Below are positions 1 to 12,264 of a DNA stretch of 64,000 bases, piece after piece. Under the pieces are notes generated by a model. The model did not search any database, was not told the DNA's origin, and saw only the letters and a program-made list of their open reading frames with translations. Position 1 is the first letter of the stretch; each line of letters starts with the position of its first letter. Made by a program: the position numbers and the translations under genes. Source of the stretch: Rhododendron vialii (taxonomy: Eukaryota; Streptophyta; Magnoliopsida; Ericales; Ericaceae); NCBI RefSeq assembly GCF_030253575.1, contig NC_080557.1, positions 18,115,501 to 18,179,500 of the forward strand, written 5' to 3'.

Positions 1-1608
1 AATAAAAAAACATGACAAGTTTTGAGAAATATAGGTTTCAATCGAGGTAGATGAACAAAACATCATCAATTCACAAACATGACAAAAATCGAAAAACATA
101 CACCGAAATAAAAAATCATAACAAAATTTGAAATAATCGAAATACATACACCGAAATCATGACAAAAAATAGTGGCTTATCAACCGGTCTTTGAAATAGT
201 GGGCGTGATGCAGCAACTAATTCAGTACATGGGCGGTGAATTGGATGTGATCTCAAGAGGGCGAGTTCTCACAATCAACGGGTTGAAATACGTCGATGGT
301 AAATGTTTGCCTGCGACTACGGAACCATCGCTTATTTTGAAAAACAAAATCATGCCATCCGTCACTTCTAGAGCAATTAATCGCTCGAGCGACGTGGGTC
401 GTGCGCCATCCATGGTTCCTCGAAGAACCAGGAGCATCGGCGACCGAGGTGACGGCGGAGTACAGGAGGTTGGGGGAGAGTGAGAGAGAGATATGCTGAA
501 TGGGAGAAGGATGGATTAGTTGGACAATTTGACTTTGTCCGGGTACCAGTTGAGAGATATACCACACCTGGCTTATACTTATCAGAAGGGCGCAATCCTA
601 GGAGATGCCGAGAGCCGTCGCCAGTGGGTCTTCTCCATAATCGGGATAATCGGGAGAGATATTAGGGGATTTGAAACTTAGTGGCCTATAGTTAAGGATT
701 AAAATAAAAATATTCTATACATAATATATATAATAATATAAGAATAGGGGTATAATGGGACAACAATGTATTTTAAGGATGAGAACATAAGTATTTAAAA
801 TCTCTAGGATGGACACCTAAATAAGTCTAGTAGGTAGGATGCCTATTTAATTTCTTCTATCATGAAAACTTGGTATTATCCGTCCTTACATTAATTAACT
901 CCGTCTTCGTATGACATTGTGAACTGATTTTACACCTACGTCGATCGGGACGTACCTTTATTTTATATGTTGCATGTATTGGAAATTTTTAAATTCGTCA
1001 TCTTTCATTAATATCGTTCATAAAGGAAATTTTATTATTTTTTTGCCAATATGATAAAAATAAGATGATGCTAAATGTTCTGATTAAAATACAACAAACA
1101 AACTTTACAAGAGTCAAAACATACGTTTGGTTTTCATGGTTTTGCTGATAACTTCCACAAAAGAAAACTTAAGTCACCTAATCTTAGCGGTACTATTACT
1201 CTGATGAATTTTATTTTACGTCACATTAGGGATCGATTATCATATAAGAAGATCACGGTTCCGATTCTGGAGCCCTCCGTAGCACAGGGACATTTCCCTA
1301 GAGCTTCTTGCGATCTTCTACTTGATACATCAAATATTCTAGTGAATGAACCCGAAATAGGAAAATTGTGACAGGAAGGGGAAAAAATGTAAGAAGAAGA
1401 AGAATAATACTGATGTTTTATAATTATAGAAAACTGTGTTTTCCAACAGAATATTCATGCACTTAATTGTTGGCACTACAAATTGAATTAAGGTTATTGA
1501 ATTAGCCAAAAGAAAGACACAAATTTCAGTGATAGATCGAACTTCGATCAATAGTACAACCTGCTTTTATTTTTGGAAGTTGGGGTAAACTGTAAAGTGA
1601 TTGGCTTA
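1..1608. other. Intergenic DNA, no recognised gene
   Basis: AT-rich DNA. The first 170 bases contain short imperfect direct repeats (variants of CATACACCGAAAT and ACATGACAAAA). An open frame at 172-483 (+, 103 aa) overlaps open frames on the other strand; none matches a family I recognise, and no splice or promoter context supports it. The rest holds nothing I can name. Confidence 0.5.
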
Positions 1609-1800
1609 TTCATGGAGGAGCCGTTAATAAGCCATTTGCAGAGCTGAACGACCTTAGCCGCCTGTTTTGGCTTTGGACGGTCCGGATTTAAATAAAAAAA
1701 TTTCGGGAAAGAGTCTAGCTAACTCGTCCCCAGAAAAGTTTCATTTAAATCCGGACAGTCCAAAACTGAAATACACGGCCGCAATGCACCTCCGTAAATA
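1609..1800. repeat. MITE-like inverted repeat (GGACGGTCCGGATT family)
   Basis: The left arm contains TTTGGACGGTCCGGATTTAAAT and the right arm its near-complement ATTTAAATCCGGACAGTCCAAA. Outer parts are weaker (GGAGGAGCCG against CACCTCCG). A related element lies at 20692-20917. No clear target-site duplication was found, so the ends are approximate. Confidence 0.5.
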
Positions 1801-1803
1801 ATA

Positions 1804-1926
1804 GGAAAATGATATTAGCACTCCAAAAATTGATGCAAGCACCCCAAAATCAAAAGAAAATGACTTTGGAATTACACTGATTTTGGAGTGCCTGCATCAA
1901 TTTTTAGAGTGCGAATATCATTTCCC
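1804..1926. mobile_element. Small TIR element (MITE), GGAAAATGATATT ends
   Basis: A 123-bp inverted-repeat element. The left end GGAAAATGATATTAGCACTCC pairs with the right end, which closes in GAATATCATTTCCC. It is flanked by AAATAATA (1796-1803) and AAATACTA (1927-1934), an 8-bp duplication with one mismatch. The GCACTCCA/TGGAGTGC core recurs at 60260-60370 and, more diverged, at about 4525-4662, so this looks like one dispersed family. Confidence 0.6.
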
Positions 1927-2267
1927 AAATACTATTCACAAAAAACAGACGTAATAAAGTTTTTATCAACTGTGAATTTGTCGAAGGAAAGACTTGAATC
2001 AAATGATTGTTTCAGCTCTTGAAACTAATTTCCAAACAAGAAAAGTTGACAAATTTTACTTGGCACGCAGAGGGGTAAAAAACAAACATCCTTTTATTCA
2101 ACAAAATACTTTCTTTTACATCATTTCGATCCGAACATTTATTTACTATGGCTATATATGTCGAAACAGATAAATACATTAATTCATGGCTAAACTTTTC
2201 TGTCCCATGATGATCCATAACACCACCACTACTATATATTCTATACCACAATCACACGAGGGTAGAA

Positions 2268-3726
<1,459 letters not shown>

Positions 3727-3775
3727 TTTTGGATTGGATGATGATACAATGTTATAAAAGGCCTGTTATTTATTG

Positions 3776-4048
3776 GGGAAAATAATGGTCAATGACATGT
3801 TTTGATAATTAATACCCGTCAAATACATTTTCAATATTAACAAATGTTCTTAGCATGTTCTTGACGAATATTAATTATCAAAAGGGAAAATGACGACCAA
3901 TGACATATTTTGATAATTAATACATGTCAATGACGTTTTCAGCATTAACAATTGTTCTTAGCATATCCTTGGATGGTATTAATTATCAAAACACGTCTTG
4001 GGCCGTCATTTTCCCGTATCAAAACACGTCATGGACCCTCATTTTCCC
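3776..4048. mobile_element. Mutator-like MITE (outer copy), split by a related copy
   Basis: This element starts GGGAAAATAATGG and ends CCCTCATTTTCCC. It is flanked by TATTTATTG (3767-3775) and TATTTATAG (4049-4057), a 9-bp duplication with one mismatch. Its right terminal repeat is interrupted by a second copy of the same family at 3884-4015. The 9-bp duplication and long TIRs (about 40 bp) fit Mutator-superfamily MITEs. Confidence 0.75.
3884..4015. mobile_element. Mutator-like MITE (inner copy), 132 bp
   Basis: Starts GGGAAAATGACGACC and ends GGGCCGTCATTTTCCC. It sits inside the outer copy between TTATCAAAA (3875-3883) and GTATCAAAA (4016-4024), a 9-bp duplication with one mismatch. It has exactly the length of the copy at 7538-7669. 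Confidence 0.8.
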
Positions 4049-4166
4049 TATTTATAGTGCTAATGTGAGGTTCCTTGAGAGGTATGAAATGTGACTTTTC
4101 CAAGCTTCTACGTTCATATCTATCAACAATTAAGAAATTCATATAGAGAAATTTCAAACGAAGAAA

Positions 4167-4352
4167 ATGAAGCATCTTTCCTTTAACACGTTACAAGTGA
4201 AAAATAGGCCTAATATACGACTGCAATTGCTGCTGCTAGTAATTGTTATTTGGATTATCTCCGGTTCTAAGATGAGTGGTTCATGGGCTTGGCCTATCCA
4301 AGGACAGAGCCGAGATTTTAATTTAGTAGTGATGAAATGTATACTAAAATAA
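4167..4352 (+). CDS. Possible small secreted peptide, 61 aa (unrecognised)
   Basis: The 61-codon frame has a basic N-terminus and a hydrophobic run (LQLLLLVIVIWIIS, residues 22-35) resembling a signal peptide or membrane segment, then a short polar tail. A TATA-like TTTATAG lies about 115 bp upstream. A diverged copy of the same leader and start region is seen at about 4980-5170, where a shorter frame (MHNFTCQT...) ends early. I recognise no family. It could equally be a chance frame in a duplicated non-coding segment. Confidence 0.2.
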   Translation: MKHLSFNTLQVKNRPNIRLQLLLLVIVIWIISGSKMSGSWAWPIQGQSRDFNLVVMKCILK

Positions 4353-4357
4353 TAAAA

Positions 4358-5440
4358 AGATAAATTACAATATCAATATATACTTGCCCTCCTGGCTCCA
4401 TCCTTAGGCCTATCAAGTCCCATGTCGATTGATGCTCTAATTCTTGAATTATGAGCTCCCGTGAGTTTATATCCTTCACGAATACAGAAATCGATGATAT
4501 TATTAACCTTATTTGTGATCGATGATAATTGATTTTGGCACACCAATTTTGGATAATCACACTTTAATATTTGTATTTTAGTGTTCAAAATACGCATAAA
4601 ATGAGCACTAAAAGATATTAGAATGTGGTAGTAATATTCGGAGTGCCAAAATCATTTTCCTTTGTGATATGTACAACATATTTTCAAGCATGAAGTTGTT
4701 CAATAACTACAAAATGTGAAAATTTTATATCATTTTTAAAATTAATTAGCAATCAGTAGAGAGGTTCAAAATGTTATTAACTCTCATTTCATACCCAAAT
4801 AATGTGAAACAAACTACTCTAACACCCTCCTCACGTGCAACAGCATTAATGTCTGTCACGTGTGGCCATTTTTTAGGTCCAATCATTAAACGGCCAAAAA
4901 TTCAACTATAGTAGAATCTTCATTTTTGTATGCGATGATATATAGAGCAGGATCCCAATCGCTTCTTTAAAGACCTTTTGAGGTTTCTTGTAAGGTATGA
5001 GATTAGACTTCTCCAGCTTCTTGATTTATGCCTATTTGCAAGAAACTTAGAGAGAGAAAGTTCAAAAAGAAGATATGCACAACTTTACTTGCCAGACAAT
5101 GATACTTGATAAAATTGGCCTAGTATTCATGCTATCTAGCTTCCTTATACAACTCCTATTATTCTAGTTATCAAGATTACTTCAACAAAAATCACACGAA
5201 ATTGAATTAGAAACCTTTGATAAAAAGTAACTCGTAACTTATCATATAAAGTACAGTGCCTAGTCTAGTATAGATGAACTAATAGGGTTCAGTGACATAG
5301 ATGAACTAATAGGGTTCGCGTCACTGATTTTCGATCTTGACATATTGGTACGTAGATTGTTACGTATACATTGATACACAATTTGATGATTATATATGAT
5401 TGATGTTGTTGTTGTTGTTCTTATTTCAACTGCTATGTAC
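4358..5440. other. Intergenic DNA with a diverged MITE and a leader-like duplicate
   Basis: About 4525-4662 has an inverted pair (GATTTTGGCACACC and GGAGTGCCAAAATC) related to the elements at 1804 and 60260. About 4980-5170 resembles 4060-4290. Around 5270-5320 the phrase ATAGATGAACTAATAGGGTTC is tandemly repeated. No recognised gene. Confidence 0.45.
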
Positions 5441-5503
<63 letters not shown>

Positions 5504-5520
5504 CATCATCATCATCATCA
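5441..5520. repeat. (TAT)n/(ATC)n microsatellite
   Basis: An uninterrupted TAT/ATT trinucleotide run of about 60 bp passes directly into a CAT/ATC run. Compound simple repeat. Confidence 0.95.
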
Positions 5521-5986
5521 GCAATCCATATAATTTTTTTTGTAACTTACCCGTTTCTTTGCAATAATCCTGGAGATTTAATCCTTAGACTACCTCTGGA
5601 GATTTAATTTACAATAATAGTTTTCGAGCATAGAATTGTTAAAGGCCTGCAAAATATTTTCAAAAAAACTCGTATATATATATATATGTTGAGACCAAAG
5701 TGGTGTATGTATTAAATGTGTTGTTTCAAAGACCCTGTTGAAGAACGCTGAGAGACCGCCATTTCGGCTCCCATAAATGCTCAGTAGAACCCCACTCGTC
5801 AAGATCCATAACCCTAGCTCCAATCGCAGCACCGCCGCCTCTAACCTGCTTGAAACTTCGCCAATCAAAGGAAAGAAGGAAAACAAAAAGGGAAGGGGGC
5901 GGGGGGCAGCGTGGCGGCGGCGCCTCCCCGCCCAGAGAAACCCTAATGTTCGAAGGCTAGAGAGAGGGGGAGATGGATCTGTTTTT

Positions 5987-6021
<35 letters not shown>

Positions 6022-6241
6022 GAGAACGTGGCCTCTCCAATCTTCAAAGTCAGAAGTCTTTATCATCAGATACTCAAGTTGGAATTGAGATTTGTAATTT
6101 TCTTTATAAAAAACTAAAACTATAGCGGCTACCCATTTGTCATTTGCTCACTCTGCATAAAATTGCAGGGGGCTTCTGCTGATAAAGTTGACAAAAAATA
6201 ATCTAGAATGTCAATGGCCAATTAATCACAACACGCATTTG
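5521..6241. other. Intergenic DNA with a GC-rich gene-like patch and a GA run
   Basis: 5740-5990 is GC-rich against AT-rich surroundings. It has a 70-codon open frame on + (5777-5989) and, on -, phrases typical of a 5' leader (TTAGGGTTTCTCTGGGCGG). It is followed by a (GA)n run at about 5988-6016. It may be a captured or decayed gene 5' end; I cannot name the gene. Confidence 0.35.
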
Positions 6242-6383
6242 GCAATTTATACTTTGAATTTCAATTAATGGTCAAATGCTAGCTAACAAGTTTGTAATAC
6301 ATTCTTATCCATTCGCAATTTATACTTTGAATTTCAATGGTCAAATGCTAGCTAACAAGTTTGCAATACATTCTTATCCATTC
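6242..6383. repeat. Tandem duplication (73 + 69 bp) in the BBE-like promoter
   Basis: The unit GCAATTTATACTTTGAATTT to CATTCTTATCCATTC occurs at 6242-6314 and again at 6315-6383. The second copy lacks four bases (AATT) and has one substitution (T to C). It ends about 50 bp upstream of the TATA box. Confidence 0.9.
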
Positions 6384-6434
6384 TTTAACATTCCTTTGAC
6401 ATTCATGCAAAACAATGCCTAGCAAGCATCCCCT

Positions 6435-6442
6435 TATAAATA
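6435..6442 (+). promoter_or_regulatory. TATA box of the BBE-like gene
   Basis: TATAAATA within CCCCTTATAAATACCC, 69-76 bp upstream of the ATG at 6511. This is normal spacing for a short plant 5' leader. Confidence 0.75.
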
Positions 6443-6510
6443 CCCAAACCAATCTATCAATCAACAATTACAAATTGGCTCGCCTCAGTTTCAGAAAAAG
6501 AGGCTGAAAG

Positions 6511-9500
6511 ATGAGAACTTCATGCTTTGCAATAGCTTCATTTCTTGCAATCTTTTTCATACCTTTCTCATGGGCAGCTTCTTATGAAGACTTCGTAAAT
6601 TGCCTTGAAGACAATTCTCACCCCTCCTACCCAACATCTTCAATTATCTACACCCGCGACAACCCTTCCTACTCTTCTGTTTTGCAAACCTACATACGAA
6701 ACCTTCGATTCAACGAAACAACTACGCCAAAACCACTGCTTATTATAACCGCATTGCATGCATCCCACATCCAAGCATCCATTGTATGCGCCAAACAACA
6801 CGGTCTTCAGATGAAAATCCGAAGTGGGGGCCATGACTACGAGGGCATCTCTTATTGGTCCGAAAATCCATTTTTTGTCCTTGACTTGTTCAACCTTAGG
6901 GCAATCAATGTAACTATCGAAACTGAGAGTGCTTGGGTTCAAACTGGGGCAACCCTGGGAGAGGTTTACTATAGGATTGCCGAAAAAAGCAAGACTCATG
7001 GGTTTCCCGCCGGAGTTTGCCCGACAGTTGGAGTTGGTGGTCATTTTAGTGGAGGTGGGTATGGAAATATGATGAGAAAATACGGTCTTTCGGTTGACAA
7101 TATTGTTGATGCAGAGGTTATCGATGTTAATGGACGGATTCTAGATCGAGAAGCTATGGGGGAGGATTTGTTTTGGGCCATTAACGGCGGTGGAGCATCT
7201 AGCTTTGTGGTGCTTCTTTCCTACAAAATCATGTTGGTGCAAGTACCAGCCAAGGAGATCTAAAATCCAAGCCAAAACAAAAATATTACATACTTTCTCG
7301 GGAAAAAAAGAAAAAAGAAGAAGACTTTTGAGTATTAATTTCTTTAGAGCTTTATAAGATAAATAAATGACTTACAACTCTTCATTATTTTTTATACAAA
7401 AAGATCACTCACAATGCCGTGACGTAAAGTGATTTTAATTATGAGTCATAGTGGTGGATACCCTTGCATAAAACGAAATAGTTACAAAAGTCCACATGCA
7501 TATTTTTCTCTATTGGAACCCCATACCAAAATTAATAGGGAAAATGACGGCCAATGATGTGTTTTGATAATTAATACCTGTCAATGACATTTTCAGCATT
7601 AACAATTGTTCTTGGCATGTTCTTAACATATATTAATTATCAAAACATGTCCTGGACCATCATTTTCCCAAATTAATATGAGTCATAGTGTTGGATTCGA
7701 CAGTCACGACTTATTGTGCATCTTAATATTGTTCTTATAATTCAATGTTTTGAATATCTTAACGAACCAAATAGAAGGCTCTTGGTATGTACCATTTGTT
7801 GAGAAACGAGTAATAAGAGTATCCTTATCCGCCTCAGCTGATTTTGGATTGAATTAATTCTCAAAAATCACTTTTCTATTTTAACTAGACATTTTTTCAC
7901 AATTACACAGAATCAGGTTGTCTATTCTAATTGTATTGTATTAAACTATTCATTTTTTTTAAGGGACTATTTGGTACCGGGCAAGAAATTGATCATTTTT
8001 TTTAAAATTTTGTGGGGCCTATTACGGGTCTTACAAAGATGATTCAAACCGCAAGTCATTCTTAAAATACTTTTATGGGTTTTCTGAAAAAAATTAGCTC
8101 AATTCAATATCGGTAAGGGCTGTTCCAAAATTCGTAGGGCGGCTACGAATTCTGAAACCACCCTTACTGATATCGGATTTGGCTAATTTTTTTAACAACC
8201 CATAGAGAAACATTTTAAGAATGAATTCGTAAGAGCTATGTAAAAAATTAGTTCCAACGAATATCGGTAGGTATGTTTTTAGAATTCGTAAGGGCGAAAC
8301 TGCACAACTGTTCAGTTTCGCTCCTACGAATTCAAAAATCATACTAACCGATATTCGTTGGAGATGATTTTTCACAGAGTCCCATAAAAATTATCTTAAA
8401 ATTTATGAATATTTTTCTATATTTTGTGAGGCCCAAACTGGGCCCACTAGGCATGCGGTGGACTAATGTGGCCGGTGGAAGTGTGCAGCGGCTACTATTG
8501 TACATGATACTCCCTACTGGATGGAAATGAGCATCATTTGTATCATTTTTTAATGATATAGAAACCTTTTCTTTGTTGATAAAAAAAAAAAAGTTTGCAG
8601 TGACTAGCACAGTTGGATGGAAATGAGTAATAGAAAAAATAAGACACGGGATTGCAGAAAGTTGCAAATCCGACAAGTACTCTCTGCGTCCCTAAATAAA
8701 TATCTGATGCGCAAATCTATGCTTTTAAAAATATGTATTTTTTCCATTAAACGGAAAAAAAATTCACTAACTTGAAAAAAAACTTATTGATATCTATTGA
8801 TTTGTGAAAAAAAAATTGATTCTTTTTATAAAAAAACAAAAAAGCTATGAGCAGGGACAATCCGCAGGGACAAACGCGTTTGGCCCCGGCCCATTTGGAT
8901 CCCGAAAAAATCTAGAAAAATATCCATAAATTTTTGAATATTATTTTATAAGGCCTTGTAAAAAATCAGCTCCAGCGGATATCGGTAAGTATTACTTTTT
9001 GGATAAGTAGGGGCGAACTGGTATTACTTTTGGATAAGTAGGGGCGAACTGCGAACTGCAGTTCGCCCCTACTTATCCAAAAGTAATACTTACCGATATC
9101 CGCTGAAGCTGATTTTTTACATGGCCCCATAAAATAATATTCAAAAATTTATGGATATTTTTCTAGATTTTTTCGGGATCCAAATGGGGCCAAATGCGTT
9201 TGTCCCTGCGGATTGTCCCTACTCATAGCAGGACTGATAAAAAAAATGCATCTTTTTAAAGGCCTAAGTTTGCGCACTGAATAATTATTTAGGGACGGAG
9301 GAGGAAGTACGATTTTCAACTACAGGATGTGTTATGTGCATAGATCACGCGACCATTTTTGCGGAACCTGTCTATTGGGAAAGACAACCGACCATGAACC
9401 GACAGACACGCAGGGCCAACTCTGGACTGCACGGATGATCCGAGTTGTTCAATAATTTTTGTGAAAGAATTGAGTGGGCCCGCAAAAAATTAGCTCAATC

Positions 9501-11692
9501 TAATATATGTAGGTATTCGATCCAATCTTTCATTTTTTTCATTCAGATTTCAGGATCCTGAATGTTCCTGAAATCTGTATGTAGTTTTCTTTTTTTCTTT
9601 TTTTTTGATCCGCCTGTATGTAGTTTTCTGATATCACTAAAAAGGCGCACAAAACATACCAAAGCAGCTTCTTCTTTTTTGTCTCGAATGTCATATTATA
9701 TGAATGTTTTTAACTTCTGTCCAATTTTTTCTTACTTTTCTGATATGACTCTTTAAGACAAATGATTAATCTCAATAAGTACGGATAAAATTGTAAACAA
9801 AACAAAAGTAAGAAAAAGTAAAAAATGCCAGAAACATACCAGACCGACAATTTACGGAGAATGGGGCCTAAAAAGCTGTGTCTATTTTTTTTTTTTTTTT
9901 GAAAAAATTAAATTTTACGATATTTACCACCTAATGTCTAATGATAAAAGAAGAAGATGTTTTCTCATCTCGTCATGACAAAAGAGTGAGGGACGGAGGG
10001 AAAGGGGGGCATGTGGGGGCACGTGCCCCCGCTCGAAACTAAAATGATTTTGTTATATTTTCGTATATTTCGCATAATTACAAAATTAAGTGTGCTACTA
10101 CACATAAACAAGTGCGTATATCTTGAAAATATACATATAAAACTAGTTTATGTTTCAATTTTGTCATATGGTGCATTTATACTTGTTGATTTTCGAACTA
10201 TTTGTCTACTTGGATCGATTCTTTCTTAATTGTACTTATTTTTAACCATCTAAGAGCAATATTTTAAAATAATATCATTAATAAAACTATATCGATCATT
10301 CTAAAACTTGTCGATATGCATGTAAAACATACTCTTATATTTTGTCTGAGATTTTGTGCTTATTTTTACATAATTTAAATGAAAGTATGTGTTATATATT
10401 TTTGTAGTTTGTATTGCATGCCTTAATTATGTAACGATCTTATTGTGGTTAACTAGAAAAATAAATTTTCGCTACTATGATTAACAAGGTGCCCCCACTA
10501 AACGACATTTCTGAATCCGTCCCTACAAAAGACAACTATATTCGCATACTTAATGCAAAAAATTATTCATTTCATAGGCATAAAAACTTGTTTATAATTC
10601 AAAAATGTATCAAAATCACACAGGTACGTACCAATACTTACCGTAGTAATAGATAAAATGGAGCTATAATCATAAGGTTGTTATATAGCCTATATTCTCT
10701 CCTTATTCTGTATAATTACTGATTATTTTAGTTCGCAATATTTTGTTGGATACATGAATTGATTTTATGATATAACTTTCTTTTTTTGTTATTCAATTTA
10801 CAATTAATATTCGTTTATGCAATCCCAACAGGTAACTGTTTTCAATGTTACGAGGACGTTGGAGCAAAATGCAACCAATTTAGTATACCGCTGGCAACAT
10901 GTTGCGGATAAGTTACACGACGACATCTTCATTAGACTCATCCTAAAAGTTATTAACGACAGCTCAAGCGGACAAAAGACCATTCAAGCAACATTCTTCA
11001 CCTTGTTCCTCGGAGACTCGAACCAACTCCTCTCTCTAATGGACCACAGTTTCCCCGAATTAGGTTTGACAAAGTCAAACTGTATCGAGATGAGTTGGCT
11101 CGAATCAGTTGTCTATTACACTAGCTTCCCGATCGGAACACCTGTCAACGCTCTCCTAAGCCGGATTCCTCAGGTCCTCACCCATCTTAAAAGAAAATCC
11201 GATTACCTAAAGAAACCAATCCCGGAAAAAGGGCTGGAATCTATATTCAAGAAAATGCTCGAATTGGAGGCTCCGGTTTTGACTTTCAACCCTTACGGTG
11301 GAAAGATGGCGATGATTTCTCCTCTAGCGAAACCCTTCCCCCATCGTAAGGGGAATATATGTAAGATTCAGTATGCAACAAATTGGAATGAAGATGGGGT
11401 TGAGGTGGCAAAACATTATGTGGAATTGACAAGAAAGTTGTATGATTATATGACTCCATATGTATCGAAATTGCCAAGGGAGTCATTTTGGAACTATAGG
11501 GATCTTGACTTGGGTATCAACCATAATAATGGGGAGGATCGTAGTTATACCCAAGGAGCTGCTTATGGGATTAAGTACTTCAAGGCAGCAAATTTCAATA
11601 GGCTGGTGATGATAAAGACCAAGGTTGATCCTGCTAATTTCTTTAGGAATGAGCAAAGCATTCCACTTCTTCCATCCTTTAGGAAGAAGTAG
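6511..11692 (+). CDS. BBE-like FAD-linked oxidase (exons 6511-7242, 10832-11692)
   Basis: The predicted protein is 530 aa, the usual family length. Residues 1-22 form a signal peptide (cleavage near SWA-A), so it is secreted or enters the secretory pathway. The FAD domain carries both expected covalent FAD sites: H108 in RSGGHDYEG and C170 in [32 protein letters not shown] follows. The BBE domain contains [27 protein letters not shown] and VKTKVDP-like KTKVDPANFFRNEQSIP. The family oxidises carbohydrates, monolignols or alkaloids; the substrate cannot be read here. I joined exons at CAA|GTACCA (7243) and CAACAG|GTAACT (10832), both phase 0. Without splicing, exon 1 stops at 7263. The 3589-bp intron is unusual, as many relatives are intronless. 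ASFG, common after the glycine run, reads SSFV. An AATAAA lies at 11888. Confidence 0.9.
7538..7669. mobile_element. Mutator-like MITE, 132 bp, with perfect 9-bp TSD
   Basis: Starts GGGAAAATGACGGCC, ends TGGACCATCATTTTCCC. It is flanked by AAATTAATA at 7529-7537 and 7670-7678. Same family and same length as 3884-4015. Lies in the BBE-like intron. Confidence 0.9.
8090..8400. repeat. Two adjacent hairpin-forming palindromes
   Basis: First hairpin, about 8090-8195: AATTAGCTCAATTCAATATCGG pairs with CCGATATC-type sequence on the far side (GATATCGGATTTGGCTAATT). Second, about 8245-8375: CCAACGAATATCGGTAG pairs with CTAACCGATATTCGTTGG around a central CGTAAGGGCGAAACTG/CAGTTTCGCTCCTACG. Both resemble the hairpin at 8844-9229, so they are one repeat family in the BBE-like intron. 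Confidence 0.75.
8680..9307. mobile_element. Stowaway-like MITE with TA duplication, interrupted by a hairpin element
   Basis: Left end TA|CTCTCTGCGTCCCTAAATA and right end TTTAGGGACGGAGGAGGAAG|TA match the plant Stowaway/Tc1-mariner MITE pattern (CTCCCTCCGTCCC, TA duplication). Arms continue inward with GATGCGCAAA and TTTGCGCACTGA. A second long palindrome (8844-9229) fills the middle. Confidence 0.7.
8844..9229. repeat. Long foldback, arms about 170-200 bp
   Basis: The sequence from GCTATGAG to the dyad centre near 9058 is nearly the complement of the sequence from there to CTCATAGC. Paired blocks include GGGACAATCCGCAGGGAC, ATCCATAAATTTTTGAATA and CTCCAGCGGATATCGGTAAG. The left arm holds a local duplication of ATTACTTTTGGATAAG plus TAGGGGCGAACTG. 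Confidence 0.85.
9986..10524. mobile_element. hAT-like non-autonomous element, 539 bp, perfect 8-bp TSD
   Basis: ACAAAAGA flanks it at 9978-9985 and 10525-10532. Ends are GTGAGGGACGGAGG and GAATCCGTCCCT, inverted over GGGACGGA; inside are GTGCCCCC blocks (left CACGTGCCCCCGC, right GGTGCCCCCAC). The 8-bp duplication and the AGGGACGGAT-type end fit the hAT superfamily. No transposase. Lies in the BBE-like intron. Confidence 0.75.
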
Positions 11693-12260
11693 TGATCAAG
11701 AAAATTAATTCCCACCGTTTCACTACCCATAAATTAATGCTCAAGGTTTTTTTTTTTTTATTTTAAATTTCTAATATTGTGTTTACTTTATATTGAGGAA
11801 AATAAGTTGTTATGTTTATTACATAAGCTGCACAATAGATCGATGGAGAATTAGTGTGCAATCCAATCGGGTGTAATTTATCGCTATAAATAAAGTTTTT
11901 TTTTTTTTTTTGCTGCATCTTCTTTCTTTTCTTTTCTTTTTTTTTAATATTTCAATTAACCCCAAGCTCAAATGAAACAGATTAATAGGTGCAAACCCTG
12001 GAGAAAAAGAATGAGTTAATCATCTATGTAAGCACTAAATTACAAAACATGTCTTTTAATTTTTTTTATTTGTTTTGAATTTTTGTTAGATCCACGCCAT
12101 CTCATCACTCCCCTCTTGTCTTTCTCACGGCCCCTTGTTTTACTTTGTATGAAAGGGATGTTTTCTTCAAAAATGGCCCTTTGTATGACTCGGGGTGCTC
12201 ACCTTCGATTTGATTTTCTTGATTGATTTTGTCTTTCACCCTCTTCTTGCACTTTTATCT
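11693..12260. other. BBE-like 3' flank, no gene seen
   Basis: Contains the 3' UTR region with AATAAA (11888) and T-rich runs. Nothing else recognised. Confidence 0.5.
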
Positions 12261-12264
12261 GAAT

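Noticed and set aside
172-665. Overlapping frames on both strands near the window start
   Set aside because: No recognisable domain, no splice partner and no promoter; overlap on both strands suggests chance.
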